Assembly (NCBI GenBank): GCA_032718475.1
Contig: JAUCBJ010001569.1
Span: 1 to 34,718 of the forward strand
Direction: 5' to 3'
Length of the DNA: 34,718 nt
From: Nemertoderma westbladi
Taxonomy: Eukaryota; Xenacoelomorpha; Nemertodermatida; Nemertodermatidae
A model generated the notes under the pieces. That model saw only the letters and a list, made by a program, of their open reading frames with translations, had not been told where the DNA came from and did not search any database. Within the stretch, counting starts at the first letter, position 1; the number at the start of each line of letters is the position of its first letter. Shown here in pieces: positions 24,201-29,299 of the stretch. The translations under genes were made by a program, and so were the position numbers.

Positions 24201-27200
24201 AAACAAAACATAGCCTAGTGAACCGGGTGTGGGGGTTAAACAAAACATAGCCTAGTGAGCCGCGTGTGGGGGTTAAACAAAACAGCATAGTGAGCCGGGT
24301 GTGGGGGTTAAACAAAACATAGCCTAGTGAGCCGGGTGTGGGGGTTAAACAAAACATAGCCTAGTGAGCCGGGTGTGGGGGTTAAACAAAACATAGCATA
24401 GTGAGCCGGGTGTGGGGGTTAAACAAAACATAGCATAGTGAGCCGGGTGTGGGGGTTAGCAGATTAAACACTTACGTTGTCGGTTTTTAATACTGGTAAT
24501 CTCTTCTCCCATTGGTTGGTTTGTGGCTTTAGTGAAGCTTTCAGCGGCCCCTGTGTAACCATGGTGAACGAGGTAGCTGGCTACCAGTTGCCTTAGATCC
24601 CCGTGCATACTCCGGCTATCATTCCGTTTCAGTATCTTTTGATATATTTCTTCACGTTGTTCCTAAATATGAATTTTAATAATAATAGACGACTGACTGG
24701 CTGTACTAACTAAACCTACACAACGACGTTACCGGTATTATTAGTAATCCATTAATGTATAAACTGCTCGGAGTCTCAAGTCTCAACAACCCGATTTCGC
24801 GTTCCTGAAATAGACTAGCTGTAAGCAAAAGGTCAATTAATCGCTAACTTTATTCTAAACCGACTAAATTATAATATTTTATAACTTATAATTATCTATC
24901 TAAAGCGATTTGAGATTCAGTTTTGCTATTGACACATAGCGCAGAGCAGAATAAAGTCGACTTGCTTTCTGCACCGGACTCTCAATAAGATACCGGTACT
25001 GTATGGGGCAATGCTGCTTACCTACCCACGGCCGCGACCTACCGGTACTGTATGGGGCAATGCTGCTTACCTACCCACGGCCGCGACCTACCGGTACTGT
25101 GTATGGGGCAACGCCTCTTACCTACCCACGGCCGCGACCTACCCACGGCCGCGACCTACCCACGGCCGCGACCTACCCACGGCCGCGACCTACCCACGGC
25201 CGCGACCTACCCACGGCCGCAACCTACCGACCGGTACTGTATGGGGCAATGCCTCTTACCTACCCACGGCCGCGACCTACCCACGGCCGCGTCCTACCGA
25301 CCGGTACTGTATGGGGCAATGCCTCTTACCTACCCACGGCCGCGACCCACCTACGGCCGCGACCTACCCACGGCCGCGACCTACCGACCGGTACTGTATG
25401 GGGCAATGCCTCTTACCTACCCACGGCCGCGACCTACCCACGGCCGCGACCTACCGACCGGTACTGTATGGGGCAATGCCTCTTACCTACCCACGGCCGC
25501 GACCTACCCACGGCCGCGACCTACCGACCGGTACTGTATTGGGCAATGCCTCTTACCTACCCACGGCCGCGACCTACCCACGGCCGCGACCTACCGACCG
25601 GTACTGTATGGGGCAATGCCTCTTACCTACCCACGGCCGCGACCTACCGACCGGTACTGTATGGGGCAATGCCTCTTACCTACCCACGGCCGCGACCTAC
25701 CCACGGCCGCGACCTACCGACCGGTACTGTATGGGGCAATGCTGCTTACCTACCCACGGCCGCGACCTACCCACGGCCGCGACCTACCGACCGGCACTGT
25801 ATGGGGCAATGCTGCTTACCTACCCACGGCCGCGACCTACCGAGTAACATAGTTTTGTTTCTCACCTTCAGCATTTGCTCAATATTAAATACGAAAGGAG
25901 TTTGTCCGAAATTCGCATCAACTATCTCCCCGGGTGTCTGCAACCCAACTGTAGGGAATATACCAGCCTAGGGAGAATAAACAACTAGCGACAGCGTAAT
26001 ACTACAGTAAAGATAACTTATGGACTATGGGAATTATTAGAGCATAGGGAGTATTATAGTAGACTACGGAAGACTGCTGTGGTAAATTTATAATTTAAAC
26101 TAATAATTATTATGGATAATTAATTACATTGTGTTTATATTCCCAATCAGTTTGAGACGACGTTTGAACTAGCGCACAAGATAGGCCTACAACGCTACAG
26201 CAGACAACCAATGATAGAAAAATTACAAAACGTAATGGACTAGGACGTCCCACGAGATTAAGTCTCAATACAAGGACACCAGCAGCACAGAATGGAATAT
26301 AATGAAAAATCATAAAGTAATCAAATGATTTGTGCAGTACCAGTAATTTTAGTTAAATTAGGGGAAAAGTCAAAGTCATATAATTATAAATGTATGGCCG
26401 TATTGGAGGGAGGGCCTGTGGTGGCAACCTTAGGCTTCCACGTAGGAGGCCCTGATTCGATCCCTTGACCAGGCAACGCTGTTTTTGCAGTGTTTTAAAA
26501 CGACAAAATGTATAATTATTGCTGTAATGTGATCAATATAAAACCAATATATGTTAACATTAGACTGATAGTAGAGGGTCCTACGAATTAGGCCACCCCA
26601 AAATAGTCACAAAATATCTAAAAAAGGCTAAACTATTACCGGTACCCCAAAATAAACCAACAATGTTAGAAACGGCGAGGGAAAGGAGCAGGTTACAGTG
26701 GCAAATTTTTCTAACCAAAACAATAAACGAGAGTGAAAAACAAGTATTTCGGGGTAATTCGTAGGACCGTTTTTAAAACACTGCACAAACAGAAAACAGT
26801 GCTACACTGTCAAGGCAGCAGGGGATTGAACAGGGGCCTCATAATTGGAAGCCCAGCAATTTCGCCACTAGACCATGCAGCTGCTTGAAAATAACAACTA
26901 GTTGCGGTAAGTTGCGATTTTTAGTAGGACCCCCCCCCCCACCTCCCCTTAATCCGGCCCTGCTCATGACACAGTACATATAGACTTACAGGTACACCGT
27001 AAAATGCCACACCCAGGTTATGACCGTTTTTCGTGTAGAAACATTCACCGGAAACGAGGTTCAACCCACATCCAATCACATCGCCTGTGGAAAAGGTTGG
27101 TCCGTATGGTTGCCCGGTACCTGATGACCAGAATGAGTGACCATCGTCGCCGTGGTAACCGTAGGATAGCTTGTCCCAACCTAGAATGGGTATGTTCTAG

Positions 27201-29099
27201 TGTTAAACCTGATCGATCCCGATTTCTGGGTTCAGGATCATTAATTTTACAAGGCTCTACTCCGGTGGAAGTTTCTTAAAGATATCAGTATATGAATCGC
27301 TTTAGTATTGAATTTAGTATCTTGAATACTTTATTTCACGCTGCGAATAATTGGTATTACAAAATTAACGAAGACCATTTATACTTTATCGCAGGATGTG
27401 TTATAATGGACCGTAATGCTAAATAATATAAACCAACCTGGTAGTCTGTTCATACGAACCCGACCCCAATATAAACCAACCTGGTAGTCTGTTCATACGA
27501 AACCGACCCCAATATAAACCAACCTGGTAGTCCGTTCATACGAACCCGACCCCAATATAAACCAACCTGGTAGTCTGTTCATACGAACCCGACCCCAATA
27601 TAAACCAACCTGGTAGTCTGTTCATACTGACACTTTGATCAGAGAACCCGACTCCCATATAACCGTCTCTTCCTTTATTTACAATTCGAACTTCGTAATA
27701 ATAAATACCGCATGCTGCCGGCACCGAATGGGTAGCTCGCACAGAGGCGGCGTCCTTGGGTGACTTCCCGTTACCTGTAACAAAAATAATATTTATTGTG
27801 TAATAATATATATACAGATATATTATTTAGAGTTTACTTCCACAGGTTTACTGTGGAAGATCACCCATGGTGGTGAAAAGGCATTCCTTGGCTTAACGAG
27901 CCTAAAAGATTATCGCATTCATTATATTATTTATTATTTTTAACGACACATTGTAAATACGAATACTTATATATTATATTATATAACCAATACTATATGG
28001 TCCATTCACATTCAAGGATATTATACATTATGGCAATACAAATAAAATCCTAACTGTCTAGTAATACAGTGAAATATAACAATAAGTAATTCTGTTGCGG
28101 GTAACAACTCCGCATAGTTGCTTATGGTACCTGTATACACAAAAATACAAATTAATTTAATATTCAATTTCAAATTTTCATAAGAATTTCGAATTTCCAA
28201 AATTCTTCAAATTACTGAATTAAATTAAAAATTTATAAATTGTACCTGTCTGCCTGTCCTGTACACATGGCTGCATGGGCATGGCGGACGGCGCGATCGG
28301 TATAGGTACTGGTATAGGGATAAGTACCGGTATTCCAACCAGGACCATTACCGTAACGGTGAACGAAAACATAAAAGTAGAAAACGGAATCGGTCCCACG
28401 GTCCGTCAAACACCCAAATCACACGAAATTGACCAAATCACACCAACAGACTCAAAAAAAACAAATTATACCTCTGCCTCTCATAACTCAAAAAATTATA
28501 ATTTTTATTTTTTCAAATCGTTTATTGTTTTGGTTCCTTCTGGCTACCACAGTAACCTGCTCATTTACTTTTCATTTTTTTTTTGTGATTTGGTGTGATT
28601 TGTAGTGATTTGATGTGATTTGGTATCATTCGGTGTGATTTCATCAGTTCATGATTTGGTTTGGTGTGATTTGGTTTTGAGATTATTTTCTGTGATTTGG
28701 TTTGCAGGTTTGTGATTTGGTATGATTTGGTTTGTGATTTGGTGTGAATTGGTACCGGTATGATTTGAACATTGCGATTTGGTGTGATTTGGGTGTTTCA
28801 GTGTTTAGACTGTTAGACGGACCCAACGGAATTCCAAAATATCTGGCAGTAGCTGAGTAGTGCGTAGATAAAGCATTAGCCAGTTCCCAGTCCCACTTGG
28901 CTAACCGAACCGACTAGGCCTAACCTTTGTAATGAACCCTGAGGTTGTTCTGAGACAGGCCAATCAGAGAGCATTTATCAGATGCATTCCACGCCCTTGG
29001 TAACGGAGTTTCGTTTTCATTAACAACGGGATACAGCTGTTCCAGATAATCAATGTCAATTGTTCCTTCAGTATCACCCACCTTTTCGTCGGCTGCCAT
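105..29099 (-). CDS. RANBP9/10-like: RANBP9/RANBP10 family protein, N-terminal seven coding exons (runs off the left edge)
   Basis: Join on the minus strand: 29099-28925, 27774-27610, 27180-26990, 25967-25866, 24662-24476, 5476-5325 and 295-105. Every junction has GT-AG borders and the phases agree (1, 1, 0, 0, 1, 0), giving 387 residues without a stop. Domains in order: a short N-terminus with [20 protein letters not shown] at roughly residues 68-200, LisH at about 230-255, and CTLH from about 270, then a Ser-rich linker. RANBP9 and RANBP10 are known scaffold subunits of the CTLH (GID-type) E3 ubiquitin ligase, acting in cytoplasm and nucleus; SPRY binds partners and LisH-CTLH-CRA dimerises. 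The CRA region is missing because the gene leaves the window. Vertebrates have two paralogues, and this sequence does not say which it resembles more. Odd points: a 19-kb intron 5 holding another gene, and tandem arrays at four donors. Confidence 0.95.
301..734. other. AT-rich intron sequence without recognised features
   Basis: This part of RANBP intron 6 is very AT-rich, with runs such as TTTAATTATATTTATATTAT and repeated TTTCAGTT words at 390-470. I see no coding potential or recognisable element in it. Confidence 0.7.
735..3190 (-). mobile_element. Decayed RTE-like non-LTR retrotransposon (LINE), 5'-truncated
   Basis: On the minus strand the order is: endonuclease fragment (3173-2760; [19 protein letters not shown]), the rest of the endonuclease with its GSDH motif (LIGSDHRIV), a linker, reverse transcriptase ([30 protein letters not shown], then FKKAFD and catalytic FADDIALLS), and a C-terminal tail ([27 protein letters not shown]). 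The 3' end carries a short trinucleotide run (plus strand CTACTACTA at 741), the kind of tail typical of RTE-clade elements. It is dead: stops at 2760 and at 1240 (where relatives have a Trp-like position), and a frame break at 1815-1848. It lies in RANBP intron 6 in sense orientation. Clade assignment rests on motif resemblance only. Confidence 0.85.
3248..3450 (+). repeat. Dispersed repeat family A, copy 1
   Basis: The block runs from GCAAAACCCGCCTTGGCGAA through AGGGAAAGGAGCAGGTTACT and AACCAAAACAATAAAC to TTATTGCGTCC. It is matched in inverted orientation by 4618-4811, and its middle portion recurs near 26678 and 28521. The family is unidentified and has no coding capacity. Confidence 0.7.
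3640..3790 (+). repeat. Dispersed repeat family B, copy 1
   Basis: The segment starts GGAATTTAGTGTCGTTATTC, continues with ACAAATCTTAATGAAATTGC and ends near GAGCCAGAATTTTTATTTT. It is matched at roughly four bases in five by the reverse complement of 5090-5238. The family is unidentified. Confidence 0.7.
3791..4617. other. Intron sequence with A/G-rich tracts, no gene seen
   Basis: RANBP intron 6 continues here. Positions 4095-4195 are nearly all purine on the plus strand (runs of A broken by GG), resembling the purine tract at 4940-5045 in direct orientation. Positions 4380-4440 are an AT-only stretch built from TAATAT words. Nothing coding is recognisable. Confidence 0.6.
4618..4811 (-). 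repeat. Dispersed repeat family A, copy 2 (inverted)
   Basis: This is the reverse complement of the 3248-3450 block. On the minus strand it reads CAATTTAGGGAAAGGAACAG, then CTAACCAAAACAATAAA and GTAATCAGCTGTATTTGC, in the same order as copy 1. Together the copies form an imperfect inverted repeat with about 1.2 kb between the arms. Confidence 0.7.
4940..5045 (+). repeat. A/G-rich tract
   Basis: The plus strand consists of A-runs of 7-9 broken by GG or GGGG. Antisense it is an open frame of Phe, Pro and Leu with no meaning. The pattern resembles 4095-4195. Confidence 0.7.
5090..5238 (-). repeat. Dispersed repeat family B, copy 2 (inverted)
   Basis: This is the reverse complement of the 3640-3790 block; the minus strand reads GGAATATAGTGTCGTTATTC near its start and TGAGCCAGAATTATTATTTT near its end. 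Because A and B keep the order A-B on one side and inverted A then inverted B on the other, the whole is not one simple palindrome but probably two separate insertions. Confidence 0.65.
5325..5476 (-). CDS. RANBP9/10-like: RANBP9/10-like coding exon 6 (CTLH)
   Basis: The acceptor is ATATCCAG|GTG. The exon encodes [20 protein letters not shown], then [20 protein letters not shown] and [10 protein letters not shown]. These are the CTLH core helices with the invariant GRIGEAI, LYPGL and KVRQFIEM motifs. It ends in phase 0 at GAG|GTAGGT. The frame joins exon 5 exactly across 18,999 bp, which fixes the size of intron 5. Confidence 0.95.
5477..5835. other. Space between RANBP exon 6 and the dynein start codon
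   Basis: These 359 bp are the acceptor end of RANBP intron 5 (minus strand) and must also hold the 5' UTR and promoter of the dynein gene, unless that gene has an unseen upstream exon. TACCGGTA-type and TAGGCCTA-type palindromes recur here (around 5523, 5660, 5690, 5776 and 5811). No TATA box or other core promoter element is convincing. Confidence 0.55.
5836..6595 (+). CDS. DYNC1I: Dynein intermediate chain exon 1
   Basis: It encodes residues 1-253 and the first base of Gly254, ending ...DDRWSRG at donor AGAG|GTAAAC. It holds the whole N-terminal half: coiled-coil-like helix, Tctex/LC8/roadblock binding segments, and the lead-in to the propeller. Vertebrate genes split this region over several exons, so 760 coding bases in one exon is notable. 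Confidence 0.96.
5836..8196 (+). CDS. DYNC1I: Cytoplasmic dynein 1 intermediate chain, complete
   Basis: Join 5836-6595, 6960-7556 and 7649-8196: 1,905 bp, 634 residues, close to the usual length of about 640. The intermediate chain is the cargo- and dynactin-binding subunit of the microtubule motor dynein. Seen in order: a charged N-terminal helix ([20 protein letters not shown]) that in the family binds dynactin p150 and NudE; a Ser-rich linker; a Tctex-binding-like segment ([16 protein letters not shown]); the LC8-binding motif KETQT at residues 126-130; HELTEEER and a helix matching the roadblock-binding region (about 183-215); then a WD40 propeller from about residue 250 to 600 ([74 protein letters not shown]). 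The start ATG has G at -3 and G at +4; the in-frame Met 40 codons upstream has no family match. It lies wholly inside RANBP intron 5 on the opposite strand and has only two introns, both phase 1. Confidence 0.97.
6596..6959 (+). other. Dynein intermediate chain intron 1
   Basis: The intron is 364 bp and AT-rich, with donor GTAAAC and a pyrimidine-rich acceptor ending CTCTCTACAG. It contains several ATTAATTAAT and CACTTAG words and no other feature. The base composition contrasts strongly with the GC-rich flanking exons. Confidence 0.93.
6960..7556 (+). CDS. DYNC1I: Dynein intermediate chain exon 2 (WD40 first half)
   Basis: It runs from the rest of Gly254 through [20 protein letters not shown] and TPEYVFHC to [20 protein letters not shown] and [14 protein letters not shown], ending CAAG|GTTAGT. 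It contains the best-conserved WD repeats of the family. Confidence 0.97.
7649..8196 (+). CDS. DYNC1I: Dynein intermediate chain exon 3 (WD40 second half and C-terminus)
   Basis: After a 92-bp intron with acceptor AACTTTTAG, it begins [13 protein letters not shown] and carries [55 protein letters not shown] and HPKNDEW. It then has a Ser/Asn-rich tail and a TAA at 8194. The tail after NDEW (about 44 residues) is longer and more polar than I expect for vertebrate forms and is the least conserved part. Confidence 0.97.
8233..8238 (+). promoter_or_regulatory. Poly(A) signal of the dynein intermediate chain gene
   Basis: A canonical AATAAA lies 36 bp after the stop codon, with T/G-rich sequence (GTGGTTTG) at 8290 as a possible downstream element. 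It supports an independent transcript inside the host intron. Confidence 0.6.
8409..8417 (+). repeat. Left 9-bp target site duplication (AAATTATTA)
   Basis: AAATTATTA directly precedes the GGGT end of the foldback element and is repeated exactly at 11745-11753 after the ACCC end. Confidence 0.85.
8560..9945 (+). repeat. Left-arm 53-bp tandem array of the foldback element
   Basis: Each unit contains GGATCCGGGACGGGGTGTAA, then AACGCGGATTCAAG and TTTATTACCAAGTTTTATT. There are about 26 copies, the outermost diverged and the inner ones near-identical. A variant pair (GTGTTCGTGGATCC with GATTCGGGTTAATT) recurs near 8935 and 9515, and a similar one near 9200, so the arm grew by multi-unit duplication. 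Confidence 0.95.
9946..10554. other. Core of the foldback element
   Basis: This is unique sequence between the two arms. It has no long reading frame and no transposase motif. Near its right end (10519) CAGAGCCGGATTAAGCTTAT followed by GTGTGGCCCCTAGGCA resembles the termini of some hAT-type elements, but no partner end is visible. Confidence 0.6.
10555..11565 (-). repeat. Right-arm 53-bp tandem array of the foldback element (inverted)
   Basis: About 19 copies of the same 53-bp unit, read on the minus strand as GGATCCGGAATGGAGTGTAA, then AACACGGATTTTCG and TTAATTACCAAGTTTTATT. The right arm has its own consensus (CGTTAATT, CACGGAT) compared with the left (CAAGTTTATT, CGCGGAT), so the arms have been homogenised separately. 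Confidence 0.95.
11745..11753 (+). repeat. Right 9-bp target site duplication (AAATTATTA)
   Basis: Exact copy of 8409-8417, directly after the terminal ACCC of the element. Confidence 0.85.
11754..12277. other. Unique AT-rich spacer between foldback element and satellite
   Basis: Intron 5 sequence with no coding frame, no repeat structure and no recognised element. The last bases (GGCTATAAAACATAGCATAT) grade into the first degenerate satellite unit. Confidence 0.65.
12278..24458. repeat. 12.2-kb satellite array of 37-bp and 35-bp units
   Basis: About 330 head-to-tail units. On the plus strand the unit is AACATAGCATAGTGAGCC followed by GGGTGTGGGGG and TTAAACAA. The common variant has a 2-bp deletion (CAGCATAG instead of CATAGCATAG), giving 35 bp. 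Single-base variants (CCTAG, CACAG, GCGTG, TATAATAGTGATCC) mark sub-families. Nested duplications are visible: blocks of about 1,100, 1,502 and 2,224 bp repeat internally. One CpG (CCGG) sits in most units. The array fills most of RANBP intron 5 and ends 17 bp from the exon 5 donor. In the host transcript it would be C-rich. Confidence 0.98.
24476..24662 (-). CDS. RANBP9/10-like: RANBP9/10-like coding exon 5 (LisH)
   Basis: The acceptor is ATATTTAG|GAA. The exon encodes a Glu/Lys-rich helix, then the LisH motif [20 protein letters not shown], then [18 protein letters not shown] and SIKNRQ are family landmarks. The donor is CAAC|GTAAGT, a consensus match, and the last base begins an Arg codon completed in exon 6. 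The 12.2-kb satellite starts 17 bp downstream of the exon end, and the composite minisatellite lies 328 bp upstream, so the exon is wedged between two arrays. Confidence 0.95.
24663..24990. other. Unique part of RANBP intron 4
   Basis: AT-rich sequence with no coding frame, between exon 5's acceptor and the composite minisatellite. Short TTATAATATTTTATAACT words occur near 24870; nothing else is recognised. Confidence 0.65.
24991..25842. repeat. GC-rich composite minisatellite (36-bp and 17-bp modules)
   Basis: A 36-bp module (CGACCGGTACTGTATGGGG then CAATGCCTCTTACCTAC) alternates with one to several copies of a 17-bp module, CCACGGCCGCGACCTAC. Module counts vary (seven consecutive 17-bp copies near 25124-25223, one or two elsewhere). 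Stop-free frames of 260-320 codons in all three plus frames are an effect of the repeat. On the minus strand each long module begins GGTAGGTAAGAGGC or GGTAGGTAAGCAGC, a good 5' splice-site match in the sense direction of RANBP. It starts 18 bp after the exon 4 donor. Confidence 0.95.
25866..25967 (-). CDS. RANBP9/10-like: RANBP9/10-like coding exon 4 (end of SPRY)
   Basis: The exon is 34 codons long, phase 0 at both ends, with acceptor TCCCTAG|GCT and donor AAG|GTGAGA. It encodes [20 protein letters not shown] followed by [14 protein letters not shown] (residues 178-211). [10 protein letters not shown] and VDANFG are invariant family motifs. The GC-rich composite minisatellite begins 18 bp past the donor. 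Confidence 0.95.
25968..26395. other. RANBP intron 3, part without recognised features
   Basis: AT-rich intron sequence; the short antisense frame at 26110-26313 has no family resemblance. Nothing supportable is seen. Confidence 0.6.
26396..26595 (+). mobile_element. tRNA-derived SINE-like element, left copy of an inverted pair
   Basis: A tRNA-like head (GGCCTGTGGTGGCAACCTT; B-box-like GATTCGATCCC at 26454) is followed by TTTTTGCAGTGTTTTAAAAC and ends with GGTCCTACGAATTAGGCCAC. The copy at 26745-26890 has the same order of blocks on the opposite strand. Its A-box is degenerate. Confidence 0.6.
26678..26730 (+). repeat. Dispersed repeat family A, copy 3 (short)
   Basis: GGGAAAGGAGCAGGTTACAG followed by TGGCAAATTTTTCTAACC and AAAACAATAAACG matches the middle of the block at 3301-3353. 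It sits in the loop between the two inverted SINE copies. Confidence 0.65.
26745..26890 (-). mobile_element. tRNA-derived SINE, right copy of an inverted pair
   Basis: The minus strand has an A-box-like TGGTCTAGTGGCG and a B-box-like TGTTCAATCCCC, spaced as in a tRNA, then GTGCAGTGTTTTAAAAACG and GTCCTACGAATTACCCC. The head resembles tRNAs that start with TGGTCTAGTGG, and it cannot fold as an intact tRNA. It lies in intron 3 in sense with RANBP. Confidence 0.7.
26929..26975 (-). repeat. Transposon-end-like sequence with a G/C homopolymer
   Basis: The minus strand reads CAGGGCCGGATTAAGGGGAG followed by a long G run. CAGGGCCGGATTAAG resembles hAT-type element ends and the word at 10519. No matching second end or target duplication was found, so it is a fragment at best. 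Confidence 0.4.
26990..27180 (-). CDS. RANBP9/10-like: RANBP9/10-like coding exon 3 (second half of SPRY)
   Basis: The acceptor is CATTCTAG|GTTGGG. The exon encodes [20 protein letters not shown], then [20 protein letters not shown] and [17 protein letters not shown]. Its first two bases complete Gly114, and it ends in phase 0 at CCT|GTAAGT. The [11 protein letters not shown] and TGDVIGC motifs are diagnostic of the RANBP9/10 SPRY domain. Confidence 0.95.
27428..27627. repeat. 43-bp tandem array of the exon 2/donor junction, 4.7 copies
   Basis: Units start at 27428, 27471, 27514, 27557 and 27600 (the last partial, running into exon 2). On the minus strand each has GTATGAACAGACTACCAG|GTTGG, the last coding bases of exon 2 plus its donor, then TTTATATTGGGGTCGGGTTC, whose end resembles an upstream part of the same exon (GGAGTCGGGTTC). 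Copies are almost identical. Since 43 is not a multiple of three, using any donor but the first shifts the frame. Confidence 0.95.
27610..27774 (-). CDS. RANBP9/10-like: RANBP9/10-like coding exon 2 (first half of SPRY)
   Basis: The acceptor is TTACAG|GT at 27775. The exon encodes [19 protein letters not shown], then [20 protein letters not shown] and [17 protein letters not shown], residues 59-114, nearly identical to the family consensus. The donor is CCAG|GTTGGT at 27610/27609, a weak match to the usual donor because positions +3 to +6 are TGGT. The last coding bases and this donor are repeated in the 43-bp array that follows. Confidence 0.95.
27775..28269. other. RANBP intron 1, acceptor half
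   Basis: AT-rich sequence. A short hairpin (CTTCCACAG ... CTGTGGAAG) lies at 27838-27860. No element or coding frame is recognised. Confidence 0.6.
28521..28562 (-). repeat. Dispersed repeat family A, copy 4 (short, inverted)
   Basis: The minus strand reads GAGCAGGTTACTGTGGTAGC and AACCAAAACAATAAACG, the same core as the copies at 3301, 4711 and 26678. Confidence 0.65.
28572..28800 (+). repeat. Degenerate TGATTTGG-type simple repeat
   Basis: Irregular tandem copies of TGATTTGG and TGTGATTTGG fill this stretch of RANBP intron 1. The repeat is too degenerate for one unit length. Confidence 0.8.
28925..29099 (-). CDS. RANBP9/10-like: RANBP9/10-like coding exon 1 (start codon to Lys58)
   Basis: The exon starts at the first in-frame ATG (29099-29097), which has G at -3 and G at +4. 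It encodes MAADEKVG, then [20 protein letters not shown] and [13 protein letters not shown], the conserved lead-in to SPRY in this family. It is shorter at the N-terminus than vertebrate RANBP9, which carries a long Pro/Gln-rich extension. It ends after the first base of a Gly codon at donor G|GTTAGG. The reading frame stays open about ten codons upstream but contains no other ATG. Confidence 0.93.
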
Positions 29100-29239
29100 A
29101 TCAAATAGTCTAAGCAAGCAAGCAGTCACTACTCACTACTGCACTAACTGACTAAGGACAGAAGGATGAAGAACTACCGGTAGGCCTACCAGTACAGCCA
29201 ACCCAACAGTGGAGTGACAGCTGGTCAGACAGTCAGAGT
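29100..29239 (-). other. RANBP 5' UTR or promoter-proximal region
   Basis: 140 bp between the RANBP start codon and the TIR element. It contains TACCGGTAGGCCTACC at 29174, joining both recurrent palindromes. No TATA box or initiator is convincing. If transcription starts farther upstream, the TIR element would lie in the 5' UTR or a 5' intron. Confidence 0.45.
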
Positions 29240-29247
29240 GCAGGAGT
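29240..29247 (+). repeat. Left 8-bp target site duplication (GCAGGAGT)
   Basis: GCAGGAGT directly precedes the CCCTATTG end of the TIR element and recurs exactly at 31474-31481. Confidence 0.85.
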
Positions 29248-29299
29248 CCCTATTGAAAAGTTTTATTTTCTGCGCCGAACGCGGCGCCGGGTGCCAAAA

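Noticed and set aside
12278-24458. CRISPR-like regular repeats
   Set aside because: Units are directly adjacent without unique spacers, and the surrounding genes are spliced animal genes.
12278-24458. G-quadruplex array in the satellite (GGGTGTGGGGG)
   Set aside because: Each unit has only two to three G-runs in one cluster and the next cluster is about 26 bases away, so a stable four-run fold is not supported by inspection.
25003-25971. Plus-strand frames of 322, 278 and 266 codons
   Set aside because: All three frames are open at once over a tandem repeat, the peptides are plain repeat translations, and one of them runs into RANBP exon 4 on the wrong strand.
28275-28598. 107-codon plus-strand frame in RANBP intron 1
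   Set aside because: The N-terminal half translates a degenerate GGTATAGG repeat and the C-terminal half reads through repeat A and a T-rich run.
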